Notes: generated by a model not told the origin, from the letters alone. Counted from the stretch's first letter, positions 7,797-16,995 are shown. The stretch: DNA of 21,863 nucleotides from Roseiarcus sp. (GCA_030153205.1 JASLHV010000287.1:1-21863), one strand, 5' to 3'. Program-made: numbers and translations.

Positions 7797-8834
7797 CTAC
7801 CCGCCCGTCACGCTCATGTGGCGGGGGACAGCCGGACGCCGCGTTTGACGGTCGATGATAAAGTCATGGCCTTTCGGCTTGCGGGCGATCGCTGCGCGGA
7901 TCGCTTCATTGAGCAGATCGTCCGACGCGGAGCGACGCAGCGGCGCCCGTAGGTCAGCCGCGTCCTCTTGGCCAAGGCACATGTACAATGTGCCAGTGCA
8001 GGTGACGCGCACGCGATTGCAACCTTCGCAAAAATTATGCGTCAGCGGCGTGATGAAACCGAGCCGGCCGCCTGTCTCTTTTACATCGTAGTACCGCGCC
8101 GGTCCGCCGCTCTCGTAAAACGACGGCGCGAGCGTGAAGCTGCGCTCGAAATCAGCCTGCAATTGTGACAAGGGCAGGTATTGATCGACCCTCGCGCCGT
8201 CGATTTCGCCGAGCGGCATGACTTCGATGAAAGTCATATCCATGCTGCGGCCATGCGCCCAGCGCGTGAGCGCGACGGCCTCGTCTTCGTTGAGGCCCTT
8301 CAGCGCGACTGCGTTGATCTTGATCTTGAGACCCGCCGCTTGCGCGGCCTCGATCCCGGCGAGAACCTTGTCGAGATCGCCCCAGCGGGTGATGGCGCGG
8401 AATTTCTTGGGATCTAGCGTATCCAAGGAGACATTGACCCGCCGGACCCCGCACTCGGCGAGTTCGGTCGCATAGCGCTGAAGCTGCGAGCCGTTCGTCG
8501 TCAGGGTCAATTCGTCAAGCGCCCCGGAGCTGAGATGACGCGACAGCGAACGAAAGAGGCGCATGATATCGCGCCTCACCAGGGGCTCGCCGCCGGTGAT
8601 GCGCAGCTTGCGCGTCCCCATCGCGACAAAGGCCGAGCAGAGACGATCCAGTTCCTCGAGCGTGAGAATGTCGCGCTTGGGCAGAAAATTCATGTCTTCC
8701 GACATGCAATAGACACAGCGGAAGTCGCAGCGATCCGTCGCCGAGACGCGCAAATAAGTAATTGCCCGGCCGAAGGGGTCGACGAGCGGCGCCGGAGCAT
8801 GGGTTGGCGCGAGGATTGGCGAATGCGCGTTCAC
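7797..8834 (-). CDS. moaA: GTP 3',8-cyclase MoaA (molybdenum cofactor synthesis)
   Basis: This 345-residue radical SAM enzyme converts GTP to 3',8-cyclo-7,8-dihydro-GTP, the first step of molybdopterin synthesis, with MoaC. The N-terminal cluster motif is C36-x3-C40-x2-C43, followed by the GGEP SAM-binding motif (81-84). The second cluster, which binds GTP, uses C269, C272 and C286, with the family spacing. The protein ends in the double glycine needed for activity. Length and every key residue are normal. There is no moaC or other moa gene in the window, so it stands alone, which is not unusual in alphaproteobacteria. The ATG at 8834 is the family start. Confidence 0.97.
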   Translation of the reverse strand: MNAHSPILAPTHAPAPLVDPFGRAITYLRVSATDRCDFRCVYCMSEDMNFLPKRDILTLEELDRLCSAFVAMGTRKLRITGGEPLVRRDIMRLFRSLSRHLSSGALDELTLTTNGSQLQRYATELAECGVRRVNVSLDTLDPKKFRAITRWGDLDKVLAGIEAAQAAGLKIKINAVALKGLNEDEAVALTRWAHGRSMDMTFIEVMPLGEIDGARVDQYLPLSQLQADFERSFTLAPSFYESGGPARYYDVKETGGRLGFITPLTHNFCEGCNRVRVTCTGTLYMCLGQEDAADLRAPLRRSASDDLLNEAIRAAIARKPKGHDFIIDRQTRRPAVPRHMSVTGG

Positions 8835-8861
8835 CCAGGTAACTTAGGCGCCTGATCGTGT

Positions 8862-8891
8862 AAAATAAAGGCGCCGCCCGCAGGCGGCGCC
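8862..8891 (-). terminator. Intrinsic terminator of the L,D-transpeptidase gene
   Basis: A perfect nine-base-pair GC stem (8883-8891 with 8870-8878) and a four-base loop are followed on the minus strand by TTTATTTT (8869-8862). It lies about 30 bases past the transpeptidase stop and ends its transcript before moaA, which is read in the same direction. Confidence 0.88.
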
Positions 8892-8921
8892 GTTCAAAGA
8901 TTTGGGAAGTTTCTGAATAGT

Positions 8922-9500
8922 TTAGCGAAGCACAACCACCGGCGCGCCGACTCTCACGCGGCTATAAAGGTCGGTCACGTCGTCATTGGTCATGCGAATG
9001 CAGCCCGATGAGACGGCCTGGCCGATCGTATCGGGCTCGTTCGAGCCATGAATGCGGTAGAGTGTGCCGGCGATATACATGGCGCGCGCGCCCAGCGGAT
9101 TGTCGATGCCGCCTTCCATATGGCGCGGCAGGTCGGGCCGGCGCTTCAGCATTTGCGGAGGCGGCGTCCAATCCGGCCATTCGCGCTTGTTGGCGATACG
9201 GCTGTGACCGGCCCAGGCGAAGCCAGGACGGCCGACGCCGACGCCGTATTTGATCGCCTCATGGCCGGGCAGCACCAGGTAGAGCCGACGTTCGGCGGTG
9301 TTCACGACGATCGTGCCCGGCGAATAGGGCCCGTCATAAGAAATCGTCTCGCGCTCGATCGGCGAAACGAGTGGTCGCCCGTCGGTGCTGGCCTGGCCCG
9401 GCGGATATAGAAAAATGCTGGTGTCCTGAGCCGCCTGAGCGGCCGTCGCCAAAACAAGGCCCGCGACTGCCCCCGCGGCGAGCATGAGTGTCCGGCGCAT
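8922..9500 (-). CDS. Secreted L,D-transpeptidase (YkuD domain)
   Basis: This 192-residue protein has a signal peptide (MRRTLML core, then small residues, with an AQA cleavage site near residue 23). The YkuD domain forms 3-3 cross-links in peptidoglycan or attaches proteins to it. The active-site motif is HGS at 151-153 followed by SSGCIRM at 164-170, making C167 the nucleophile. A longer frame opens at 9566, but the ATG at 9500 is preceded by AAGGAGGGG at a good distance and places the signal peptide correctly. The gene is monocistronic, with an intrinsic terminator behind it. The length and architecture match the short periplasmic YkuD proteins found in several copies per genome in Hyphomicrobiales. 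Confidence 0.93.
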   Translation of the reverse strand: MRRTLMLAAGAVAGLVLATAAQAAQDTSIFLYPPGQASTDGRPLVSPIERETISYDGPYSPGTIVVNTAERRLYLVLPGHEAIKYGVGVGRPGFAWAGHSRIANKREWPDWTPPPQMLKRRPDLPRHMEGGIDNPLGARAMYIAGTLYRIHGSNEPDTIGQAVSSGCIRMTNDDVTDLYSRVRVGAPVVVLR

Positions 9501-9702
9501 AGATAACCCCTCCTTCGACTTGACCGTCGATTCGTCGATCACGATCGAGACGACCTTAAAAAACAAAAGTTTCGAAAAGGTCGATTAAGAACAAGCGAAC
9601 GCCGCATGCGACGCCTGCAGAATCAGCATTACACCAATATTGCTTGGGACAAACGACGGGCTTGTTCACGCCCTCGCGAGTCCGGCGCTTTGTCGCAAAG
9701 AA

Positions 9703-9773
9703 GTGGCGCCGGCGCCACAGTTTGGGCGAGGCGCGGCGATTGTTCTATCACACGATGTTTTGGGCAATAGAAC
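9703..9773. other. Hairpins in the gap behind the transporter operon
   Basis: The 218-base gap between the DppF-like gene and the transpeptidase gene holds a perfect 16-base palindrome (gtggcgccggcgccac, 9703-9718) and a second inverted repeat with seven-base arms (9742-9748 and 9767-9773). Neither is followed by a T run on the minus strand. They could mark the 3' end of the operon mRNA or a protein-binding site upstream of the transpeptidase gene. No promoter could be assigned. Confidence 0.4.
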
Positions 9774-9784
9774 GCCGATCGGCG

Positions 9785-10585
9785 TCAACGTCCTCGCCGC
9801 GTCCCCGGCGACGACGCGAGCAGCAGCCGCGTGTATTCATGTTGCGGCTCCGCAAAGATGCGCTCGCGCGGGCCGCGCTCCACGACTTTGCCGAGATACA
9901 TCACAGCCACTTCGTCCGAGATCGTTTCGACGACGGCGAGGTCGTGCGAGATGAAGACGTAAGTCAGGTTCAACCGCGTTTGCAGGTCGGCGAGAAGCTT
10001 TAGGACTTGCGCTTGCACCGATACGTCCAAGGCGGAGACCGGTTCGTCCAGCACGATCAATTCAGGGCTCGCGGCGAGCGCCCTGGCGACGCCGATGCGT
10101 TGGGACTGGCCGCCAGAGAATTCGTGGGGATAGCGCTCGGCGAATTCGGCGCGCAAGCTGACGAGGCTCATCAGTTCGCTCACGCGTTGGTTTCTCGCGC
10201 GCGCCTCCATGCCATGCAGGGCGATGAGCGGCGCTTCGAGAATATGCCGCACGGTCTTGCGCGGGTTGAGCGAGCCGAGCGGGTCTTGGAACACCATCTG
10301 CGCTTTGCGGTGCAGCGCCCTTCGGTCGCGTCGCGCCAGATCGGCGACTGAGGCGCCGTCGAGCACAATATCGCCGGCCGTCGGCGCCAGCAGCCCAACC
10401 ATCATCCGCGCCAGCGTGGACTTGCCGCAGCCGGATTCGCCGACGATCCCTAAAGTCTTGCCGCGCGGCACGGCGAGCGAGACGCCGTCGACAGCGTGCA
10501 CAAGCGGCCGTCGTTTGCCGAAGAGCGCGCGGCCGCCGCCAAAGATCCGCGTGGTATCGCGTGTCTCGAGAAGCGTCGCGGTCAT
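9785..10585 (-). CDS. Peptide/amide ABC transporter ATPase (DppF-like)
   Basis: This 266-residue ATP-binding subunit couples ATP hydrolysis to import with the permeases encoded upstream. Motifs: Walker A GESGCGKS (49-56), Q-loop Q100, signature FSGGQ (156-160), Walker B LIVLDE (176-181) and switch H214. The C-terminal oligopeptide domain is very short: the protein stops after HEYTRLLLASSPG, without the cysteine cluster that its partner ATPase has. The chosen start at 10585 overlaps the stop of the fused gene by ATGA, which signals translational coupling. An in-frame ATG 21 bases earlier is possible. It is the last gene of the operon. Confidence 0.93.
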   Translation of the reverse strand: MTATLLETRDTTRIFGGGRALFGKRRPLVHAVDGVSLAVPRGKTLGIVGESGCGKSTLARMMVGLLAPTAGDIVLDGASVADLARRDRRALHRKAQMVFQDPLGSLNPRKTVRHILEAPLIALHGMEARARNQRVSELMSLVSLRAEFAERYPHEFSGGQSQRIGVARALAASPELIVLDEPVSALDVSVQAQVLKLLADLQTRLNLTYVFISHDLAVVETISDEVAVMYLGKVVERGPRERIFAEPQHEYTRLLLASSPGTRRGR

Positions 10586-12519
10586 GCTGCGCTCACCCGT
10601 ATGCAACGGACGAAACGCTCCTCGCCCACCTCAGCCAGCGCGATGGCGCCGGTCCGGCAGCGCGATTCGGCGAGATCGCAGCGCGGCGCGAAGGCGCATC
10701 CGGCGGGCAGGGCGTTGGCGGCGGGCGGCAGGCCTTCGATCGGAAGAATCTGGCGATTCGGCTGACCGAGTTTCGGCACGCAGGCGAGCAGCCTTTGCGT
10801 ATAAGGATGCATCGGCCTCGCCAGCACGTCTGCGACCTTGCCGCTCTCGACGATGCGCCCGCCATACATCACATGCACATTGTCGCAAACTTCCGCGATG
10901 ACGCCGAAGTCGTGGCTGATAAAGACGAGCGCCGCGCCACGGGCGCGGCGGAGGTCGTTGAGCAAAGTCAGGACTTGCGCCTGCGTCGTGACATCGAGCG
11001 CCGTCGTCGGTTCGTCCGCGATGATCACTTCGGGATCGTTGGCGAGCGCCATGGCGATGCCGATACGCTGGCGCTGGCCGCCGGAAAGTTCATGCGGGTA
11101 CGAACGGGCCCGGCTTGCTGCATCGGCGATACGTACTGAATCCATGATGCCGATTGCGCGGCGCATGGCCTCGGCCCGGCCCAAACCTTGGTGACGGCGG
11201 ATGCTCTCCGCGATCTGTTCGCCGACCGGGATCAGAGGATTCAACGTCGTCTGGGGGTCTTGAAAGACATAGGCGATGCGGCCGCCGCGTATTGTCTGCA
11301 GGTGCGACAAAGGCGCGCCGACGAGGTCTTCGCCGTGATGCAGGATTTCGCCGCCGACGATGCGGCCAGGCGGCGTCGCCACCAAGCCGGCGATCGAAAG
11401 CGCGGTGACGGTCTTGCCTGAACCCGATTCGCCGACGAGGCCAAGGGATTCGCCAGGGCGCACCGCGAAGCTGACGCCGTTCACCGCGAGATAGATTTCG
11501 CGACCGATGGCGAAATGGGTTTCGAGCCCTCGCACGGCTATCGGCAAACGTGCCTCTTCGCCGGGCAGGGTCAAAAGCTTCTGGCGCTCACCGCGCGCCG
11601 CCGCCGCAGTTTGGGCGCGAACGCGGGCGACGCCGCCGGACTTCAGCTTTGGGTCAAGCGCGTCGCGCAAACCGTCGCCGACGAGATTGACGCCAATCGC
11701 CAGAGCGAGAATGACGAGGCCTGGAATGGTCGCGACATGCGGCGCGACCTGAACGAGATTGCGCCCTTCGCCGAGCATCCCGCCGAGGTCGGCTTGAGGC
11801 GGCTGCGCGCCAAGGCCGAGAAAACTCAAGCCCGCCGTCTCGAGGATCATCCAGCCGATCGTCGTCGAGACGCCGATGACGATGCCCGGCAGAACGTTTG
11901 GCAGAAGTTCGCTCGTGACGATGCGCCAGTCGGAGAGGCCCGAGAGCCGCGCTGCGGCCATAAAGTCGGCATGGACGATCGACAGCGTGCCGCCGCGAAC
12001 GCCGCGGGCGAAGAAGGGAATGTTGACGATGATGATCGCCAGCATCGCGTTGAAGAGGCCGGGCCCGAGCGCCGCCACGATGGCGAGAGCGAGCAGAAGG
12101 TACGGAAAAGCCATCAGCATATCGACGCCGCGCATCAGCAGCGTATCGGCGAGGCCGCCGTAGAAGGCGGCGACGAGGCCGATCATCGAGCCGATCGCCG
12201 CCGCCGCCAAAGCCGCCGTCACGCCGACGGCGAGGCTCAGCCTCGTCCCCCAGACTAGGCGTGAAAGGATGTCACGGCCGACTTGATCTGTCCCGAGAAT
12301 GTGACCTGCGGTGAAGGGCGGGCGCAGGCGGTGCGCAAGGTCGGTGACGGCGGGGTCGGACAGCGGCAGGATTGGCGCGGCGATCGCGACGATGACGATC
12401 GCGCCAAGCAGAACGAGGCCGAAACTTGCGACGCGGTTTTGCGTCAGCAGGCGCCACGCCGTCGGCCGACCGCTCTTTGCAGGTTCGACCGCCGCGGAGG
12501 CTCCGGTCGCGACGCTCAT
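10582..12519 (-). CDS. Fused ABC permease-ATPase (DppC-DppD type)
   Basis: This 645-residue protein joins two subunits that are usually separate. Residues 1-295 are a DppC-like permease: an N-terminal helix (about 33-52), the HILGTDQVGRD motif (73-83), several further helices, and the EAA-type loop around 187-208. A hydrophilic linker of about 30 residues (GGVARVRAQTAAAARGERQK) follows. Residues 326-645 are a DppD-like ATPase with Walker A GESGSGKT (363-370), Q-loop Q420, LSGGQ (478-482), Walker B VIIADE (498-503), H536, and a C-terminal three-cysteine cluster (C-x6-C-x6-C) typical of the oligopeptide ATPases. There is no stop or frameshift at the junction. Such fusions are known in databases as permease/ATP-binding proteins. 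Overlaps of four bases occur at both ends. Confidence 0.94.
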   Translation of the reverse strand: MSVATGASAAVEPAKSGRPTAWRLLTQNRVASFGLVLLGAIVIVAIAAPILPLSDPAVTDLAHRLRPPFTAGHILGTDQVGRDILSRLVWGTRLSLAVGVTAALAAAAIGSMIGLVAAFYGGLADTLLMRGVDMLMAFPYLLLALAIVAALGPGLFNAMLAIIIVNIPFFARGVRGGTLSIVHADFMAAARLSGLSDWRIVTSELLPNVLPGIVIGVSTTIGWMILETAGLSFLGLGAQPPQADLGGMLGEGRNLVQVAPHVATIPGLVILALAIGVNLVGDGLRDALDPKLKSGGVARVRAQTAAAARGERQKLLTLPGEEARLPIAVRGLETHFAIGREIYLAVNGVSFAVRPGESLGLVGESGSGKTVTALSIAGLVATPPGRIVGGEILHHGEDLVGAPLSHLQTIRGGRIAYVFQDPQTTLNPLIPVGEQIAESIRRHQGLGRAEAMRRAIGIMDSVRIADAASRARSYPHELSGGQRQRIGIAMALANDPEVIIADEPTTALDVTTQAQVLTLLNDLRRARGAALVFISHDFGVIAEVCDNVHVMYGGRIVESGKVADVLARPMHPYTQRLLACVPKLGQPNRQILPIEGLPPAANALPAGCAFAPRCDLAESRCRTGAIALAEVGEERFVRCIRVSAA

Positions 12520-13466
12520 GCCTGACGTATCCGCGGATCGAGCAGGCTTTGAACGATATCAGCGAGAAGATTGAGCACGACATAGGCCGCCGCGACAATC
12601 AACACGCCGCCCTGAACGAGAAGAATGTCGCGCGTCGAGATGGCGCTGACCAGCATGCGGCCGACGCCAGGCCATTGGAACACCGTTTCGATATAGACCG
12701 CGCCGCCGAGCACATAGCCGGCTTCGAGGCCGATCACTGGAATGATCCCGACAATCGCGTTGCGAAAGGCGTGACGATAGATCACGCGCCTTTCGCTGAG
12801 ACCTTTGGCGCGCGCAGTGCGCACATAATCCTGGCGGAGAATTTCGAGCATGGCGCCGCGCGTGAGGCGCACCAAGACGGCGCCGGCGACCGCCGCCAGA
12901 ACACAGGCCGGCAGGACGAGATGGCGCAAAGTATCGAGAAGACCGCCGCCGCCGAACATCTCCCGCATGCCCCCGACCGGCAGCCAGGCTAGACGCACGC
13001 CAAACCAGAAGATCATCAGAATGCCGAGCCAGAAGGACGGCGTCGAAATGCCGATAAGGACGATGATCGTGATGATCTTGTCCTGCCAGGCGTTCTGACG
13101 CACCGCGGCGGCGACGCCGAGCAGAACGCCGACGACGCTGGCGAGGACCAGCGCCGTTCCGGCCAAAAGCAGCGTCGGGCCGAGTCGCTCGAGGACTTCG
13201 TCGAGCACCGGCTTGTGCAAAATGTACGATCGACCGAGATCGCCGCGCAGGACGTGCGCGATCCAGATCAGATATTGCACGGGCAGGGATTGATCGAGGC
13301 CGAGATCGTGACGCACTTGCGCGACATTTTCTGGCGTCGCAAAAGTGCCGAGAATAGCCTTGGCCGGATCGCCGGGAACGAGCGAGATCACCAAAAAGAC
13401 GATGATGGTGACGCCGAACAGAACCGGCGCCATCATCGCGCAGCGACGCAGAATATAGAGTCCCAT
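12516..13466 (-). CDS. Peptide/amide ABC transporter permease (DppB-like)
   Basis: This 316-residue inner-membrane subunit starts with the family sequence RRCAMMAPVLFGVTIIVFLV. It keeps the LVPGDPA motif, the DLGLDQSLPVQYL segment, the GDLGRSY motif, about six helices, and the EAA loop (RTARAKGLSERRVIYRHAFRNA) that contacts the ATPase. It would pair with the permease half of the fused protein to form the channel. Its stop overlaps the ATG of the fused gene (ATGA at 12516-12519), and it begins 24 bases after the binding-protein stop. Length and motifs are normal. Confidence 0.95.
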   Translation of the reverse strand: MGLYILRRCAMMAPVLFGVTIIVFLVISLVPGDPAKAILGTFATPENVAQVRHDLGLDQSLPVQYLIWIAHVLRGDLGRSYILHKPVLDEVLERLGPTLLLAGTALVLASVVGVLLGVAAAVRQNAWQDKIITIIVLIGISTPSFWLGILMIFWFGVRLAWLPVGGMREMFGGGGLLDTLRHLVLPACVLAAVAGAVLVRLTRGAMLEILRQDYVRTARAKGLSERRVIYRHAFRNAIVGIIPVIGLEAGYVLGGAVYIETVFQWPGVGRMLVSAISTRDILLVQGGVLIVAAAYVVLNLLADIVQSLLDPRIRQA

Positions 13467-13490
13467 GCCGCGGCTCCCGGCGGCCTCCGA

Positions 13491-15065
13491 TCAGACTTTA
13501 TAAGTCTTATAGAAGCGCGTCGTGAAGGACGGATGCAGTTCAAACCCTTTCACGGCGGCCGAGGACACCGCATTCTGTTTCCAGTTGCAGATGAAAACCC
13601 AGGGCGCGTCGTCGTAAAGGAGCTCCTGCATCTGCTTATAGATCGCGGCGCGCTTGGCGGGATCGCTTTCGGCGCGGCCCTGATCGATCAAGGCGTCGAC
13701 CTTCGGATTCGAATAGCCGCCCGAATTCACCGGCGCGCCGGTGCGCAAGGCGAGGAAGGGATGCATGTCCGGATCCTGGGTCATGAAGGAGAGTTCCGCG
13801 ATCTCCGCCTTCCCCTCCATGCTTGGGATGATCTTGCCGAGGAACGTGTTCCACTCATAAGTTTCGACCTTCGAGCGAATCCCGACCGCGGCGAGATCAG
13901 CTTGAATGGCCGTGCCCATCAGGACCGGCGACAGCATGCCCGACCCGCTTTCCGTGACATAGAAGGTGACGTCGACGCCGTTGGGGTAACCGGCGTCGGC
14001 AAGAAGCTGCTTGGCCTTGGCCGGATCGTAGGGATAAGCCTTGAGGTCGTTATCATGCGCCCAACTGAAGGCGGAGGGCGTAACGCCATCGGCGACGGTC
14101 GCCGTCTTCTTCAGAATGTCGTTGACCATCGCCTCTTTGTTGATGGCGTAATTCGCGGCTTGGCGCACACGTTTGTCGTCGAAGGGCTTGGCTTTGGTGT
14201 TGAGCAGCAGGTACCAGAGATGCGGCCCCTGTTGTTCATAGTATGTGAAATTCGGCGAGGCCGTGAATGTCGCGATATTGTCCGGCGGCACTTCGATGGT
14301 GATGTCGGTTCCGCCCGACTGCATCTCGCTGACCCTGGCGTTTTCATCGATGATCGGACGAAAAACGAGTCCCTCGAGCTTGGGCGCGCCGCCCCAATAG
14401 TCCTTGTTCGCTTCGAGCACGAAGCGTTGACCGCTCTCCCAAATTGAAAACTTGAACGGACCCGTGCCGCCGCCGTGGCGACTGAAGTCCTTCTCATATT
14501 GCTTGACCGCCGCCGGCGAAATGCCGGCCAGCCCGCCGATCGAACTGGCGAGCATTGTCAGGATCGGCGCATAAGGCTCCTTGAGATGCAGGGTGACAGT
14601 GTAGGGATCGACGACTTCGGTGTTTTCGATCGGCCCCAGCGTAAACACGAAGGGGAAAGGCCCCGTCTTGTAATAGGGATGGTTCTTGTCGGTGACGCGA
14701 TCGAAGTTGAACTTCACCGCTTCGGCGTTGAACTCGCCGCCATCGTGAAATTTGACGCCTTTGCGCAGCTTGAACGTATAGGTCTTGGCGTCAGGGCTCG
14801 CCGTCCAAGATTCCGCCAAAGCCGGTTCGACATCGAGGCTGCCGTCCTTGTAGCGCAACAGCCCATCGTAGATGTTCACCAACATGCGGAAGTCGCTGAT
14901 CGTGACGGCTTGCGCCGGATCGAGGGTTTGCAATTCGGCGAGATGGCCGACAACCAGCGCGTTTTTCGGCGTATCCGCCCAAGCCTTGAGGCTTGGCAAT
15001 TGCATCGCCGGTAAGGTCAACAGGCTCGCCGTCACAATGCGGCGGGTCAAGCGAATGTCTTTCAC
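13491..15065 (-). CDS. Periplasmic substrate-binding protein, SBP_bac_5 family (DppA-like)
   Basis: This 524-residue protein captures the transporter's substrate in the periplasm. A signal peptide of about 30 residues ends at AWA, and its RRIVTASLL segment vaguely resembles a Tat signal. The mature part shows the family blocks LDPAQAVTISDFRMLVNIYDGLL, LAESWTASPDAKTYTFKLRKGVKFHDG and NFDRVTD. It ends in KTYKV. The start is a GTG at 15065, supported by the strong purine-rich GGAGAGGAGAAG site just upstream. Family members bind di- and oligopeptides, nickel or amide-like solutes, and the specificity cannot be read. A hairpin sits in the 66-base gap between the amidase stop and this start. Confidence 0.95.
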   Translation of the reverse strand: MKDIRLTRRIVTASLLTLPAMQLPSLKAWADTPKNALVVGHLAELQTLDPAQAVTISDFRMLVNIYDGLLRYKDGSLDVEPALAESWTASPDAKTYTFKLRKGVKFHDGGEFNAEAVKFNFDRVTDKNHPYYKTGPFPFVFTLGPIENTEVVDPYTVTLHLKEPYAPILTMLASSIGGLAGISPAAVKQYEKDFSRHGGGTGPFKFSIWESGQRFVLEANKDYWGGAPKLEGLVFRPIIDENARVSEMQSGGTDITIEVPPDNIATFTASPNFTYYEQQGPHLWYLLLNTKAKPFDDKRVRQAANYAINKEAMVNDILKKTATVADGVTPSAFSWAHDNDLKAYPYDPAKAKQLLADAGYPNGVDVTFYVTESGSGMLSPVLMGTAIQADLAAVGIRSKVETYEWNTFLGKIIPSMEGKAEIAELSFMTQDPDMHPFLALRTGAPVNSGGYSNPKVDALIDQGRAESDPAKRAAIYKQMQELLYDDAPWVFICNWKQNAVSSAAVKGFELHPSFTTRFYKTYKV

Positions 15066-15085
15066 GATCGCTTCTCCTCTCCTCA

Positions 15086-15107
15086 GCGGCGCAACGCTCT
15101 GCGCCGC
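15086..15107. promoter_or_regulatory. Intercistronic hairpin upstream of the binding-protein gene
   Basis: Perfect eight-base arms (gcggcgca at 15086-15093 and its complement at 15100-15107) with a six-base loop lie between the amidase stop and the ribosome site of the binding-protein gene. Hairpins in this place often set mRNA processing and allow higher expression of the binding protein. There is no T run, so it is unlikely to terminate. Confidence 0.5.
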
Positions 15108-15131
15108 CGTACATCGTCTGCACGCGCTGCG

Positions 15132-16820
15132 TCAGAGCGGCGGGCGGCGGTCCGCGACCGCAAAGACTTGCTCCAAGGCGGCGCCGATTTGGAGGATCGG
15201 GCCCTCGTCGAACAAACGACCCCAGAGACAAATTCCATGCGGCACAATGTGCTGCGGGCCGTCGGTCTCATCGCCTTGATCAAGGCGCGCCCGCGCCAAA
15301 GACACCTGGCTGCGCGTCGGCGCGCTGCGAAAGCCGCAACGCAAAACCAGGCAAGGATGGCCGGTGAAATTCGTGATGATGAGCATCGGCCCGATCAGGC
15401 AGGGGCCGATCATCGCGTCGACGCCGGCAAAGGCGGCGTCCATGTCCCGCATGACGCGGCGCCGTAATCGATCGAGCTGGATATGGTCGATGGCGCTCAA
15501 GAACCGGGCCTTGCGGAACGTATTCGGCCAGGCGCCGGGCTCTTGCCAGGTCAGCGTATCGTCGGCGTCGCTCAGCGTCATCTCTTCAAAGGACGCCGCC
15601 GCCTCCGCGGTCAGAACGCTCATCAAAGAGCCATAGGGCAGGTCAGGGCGTTCGAGCGGGACAAGCTCCAGACCAAGATTGCGCGCGGCGTCGAGCGCGG
15701 CGCGATCGAGATCGTCGATGCCCTCCTCTTCGAAGTCCTTGGGATAGTAGCCGAGACGCAGGCCGTTGATCGGCGCGACGCCCTGAAAGCCAAACGGCGC
15801 CGGGATATTGTACGGGTCCGTCGGATCGGCGAAACTGATCGCGTTCAAGACGAGGGCCGTGTCGACGACGCTTCTGCAGATCGGGCCGATTTTATCCAGC
15901 GTCCAGCACAATGGCATGGCGCCGGAACGCGGCACGCGGCCGAATGTCGGTCTTAAGCCTGTCGTACCGCAGCGAAGCGAGGGCGCGACGATCGATCCCA
16001 ACGTTTCCGTGCCGAGACTGAAGGCGACAAGGCCTGCGGCGGTCGCCGAGGCTGAACCGGCGCTCGAGCCGGAGGAGCCTTCTTCGACATTCCACGGATT
16101 GGCGGTGCGGCCGCCGTACCAGATGTCGCCATAGGCGAGCGCGCCGACCGTGGTTTTACCAAGCATGACGGCGCCGGCCGCGGCGAGACGTTCGACGACC
16201 GCCGCATCCTTGTCCGAAATTCGGTCTTGGTACGGCTCGGCGCCCCAGCCGGTGACAAAGCCGGCCGTATCGAGAATGTCTTTGCAGCCCCATGGGATTC
16301 CGTGCAGCGGCCCGAGCCAGACGCCTTTGGCAATCTGTTGATCGGCGGCGCGCGCTTGCGTGAGGGCCAAGTCGGACGTGACGGTGGCGAAACATTTGAG
16401 CTTTGGGTTGAAGCGCGCAATGCGATCCAGATAGATTTCCGTCAGACGTGTGGATGTGATCGCGCGCGTCCTGATCCAGGCCGATAGCGAAGCGACCGAC
16501 GCGTAGGCGATATCCTCTTCATTCGTCGGCAGGAGGGCCGGCGCCGGCTCCATCGGCGCGAAGGGGCCAACGTCGCGCGCCTTCCAATGAGGCAGGCGTG
16601 GATCGAAACGGGTCGCTGGCGCAAGATCGGTGGGCAGGCTGTGGGCGCGGCGCTTGCGGGCGAGATCAATCTGCGCTGCAATATTGTCAAGCATCGCCGC
16701 CCGTTCGGCGTCGGTATAGGCGACGCCCGCCAGATGCTCGGCGGCGGCAATCGTCTCTACGCTTATCGGGCTTTCGTTCACGGAATTGGCTGCTCGCACG
16801 ATATGAATGATTGCATGCAC
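15132..16820 (-). CDS. Amidase (amidase-signature family)
   Basis: This protein of up to 562 residues hydrolyses an amide bond with the Ser-cisSer-Lys triad. K180 lies in HGIPWGCKD, the serine-rich loop GSSGSSAGS (248-256) supplies the cis-Ser (about S252), and the nucleophile is S276 in TETLGSI. An N-terminal helical extension (about 25-60) precedes the core. No signal peptide is seen, so it should be cytosolic. It is the first gene of the transporter operon and so would act on the imported compound. Start choice is open: ATG at 16820, or GTG codons at residues 8 and 14. The true substrate is unknown; aliphatic amides, amino-acid amides or ureido compounds are all possible for this family. 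Confidence 0.92.
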   Translation of the reverse strand: MHAIIHIVRAANSVNESPISVETIAAAEHLAGVAYTDAERAAMLDNIAAQIDLARKRRAHSLPTDLAPATRFDPRLPHWKARDVGPFAPMEPAPALLPTNEEDIAYASVASLSAWIRTRAITSTRLTEIYLDRIARFNPKLKCFATVTSDLALTQARAADQQIAKGVWLGPLHGIPWGCKDILDTAGFVTGWGAEPYQDRISDKDAAVVERLAAAGAVMLGKTTVGALAYGDIWYGGRTANPWNVEEGSSGSSAGSASATAAGLVAFSLGTETLGSIVAPSLRCGTTGLRPTFGRVPRSGAMPLCWTLDKIGPICRSVVDTALVLNAISFADPTDPYNIPAPFGFQGVAPINGLRLGYYPKDFEEEGIDDLDRAALDAARNLGLELVPLERPDLPYGSLMSVLTAEAAASFEEMTLSDADDTLTWQEPGAWPNTFRKARFLSAIDHIQLDRLRRRVMRDMDAAFAGVDAMIGPCLIGPMLIITNFTGHPCLVLRCGFRSAPTRSQVSLARARLDQGDETDGPQHIVPHGICLWGRLFDEGPILQIGAALEQVFAVADRRPPL

Positions 16821-16995
16821 AAATCATTCCGTCGAGCACGTCAGGCTTGCATATGCGGGATTGAACGTCTGCGAAGTTGAAATGGGAAAATGCCGAGCTG
16901 TAATTTCTCTAGAGGTCAAGCCGCCAAGCAGCTCACCGCGTGAAAAGACGAAAGAACGAACGTCGAGCCAAGCTCGTCGCCAAGGAAGGAATAGG

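Noticed and set aside
11515..12258. Plus-strand open frame of 247 codons opposite the fused transporter gene
   Set aside because: It is a high-GC antisense shadow with no recognisable domain; the minus strand carries complete ABC and permease motifs.
13215..14447. Plus-strand open frame of 410 codons opposite the binding-protein gene
   Set aside because: It is long only because of GC-rich codon use; the minus frame has the signal peptide and SBP_bac_5 blocks.
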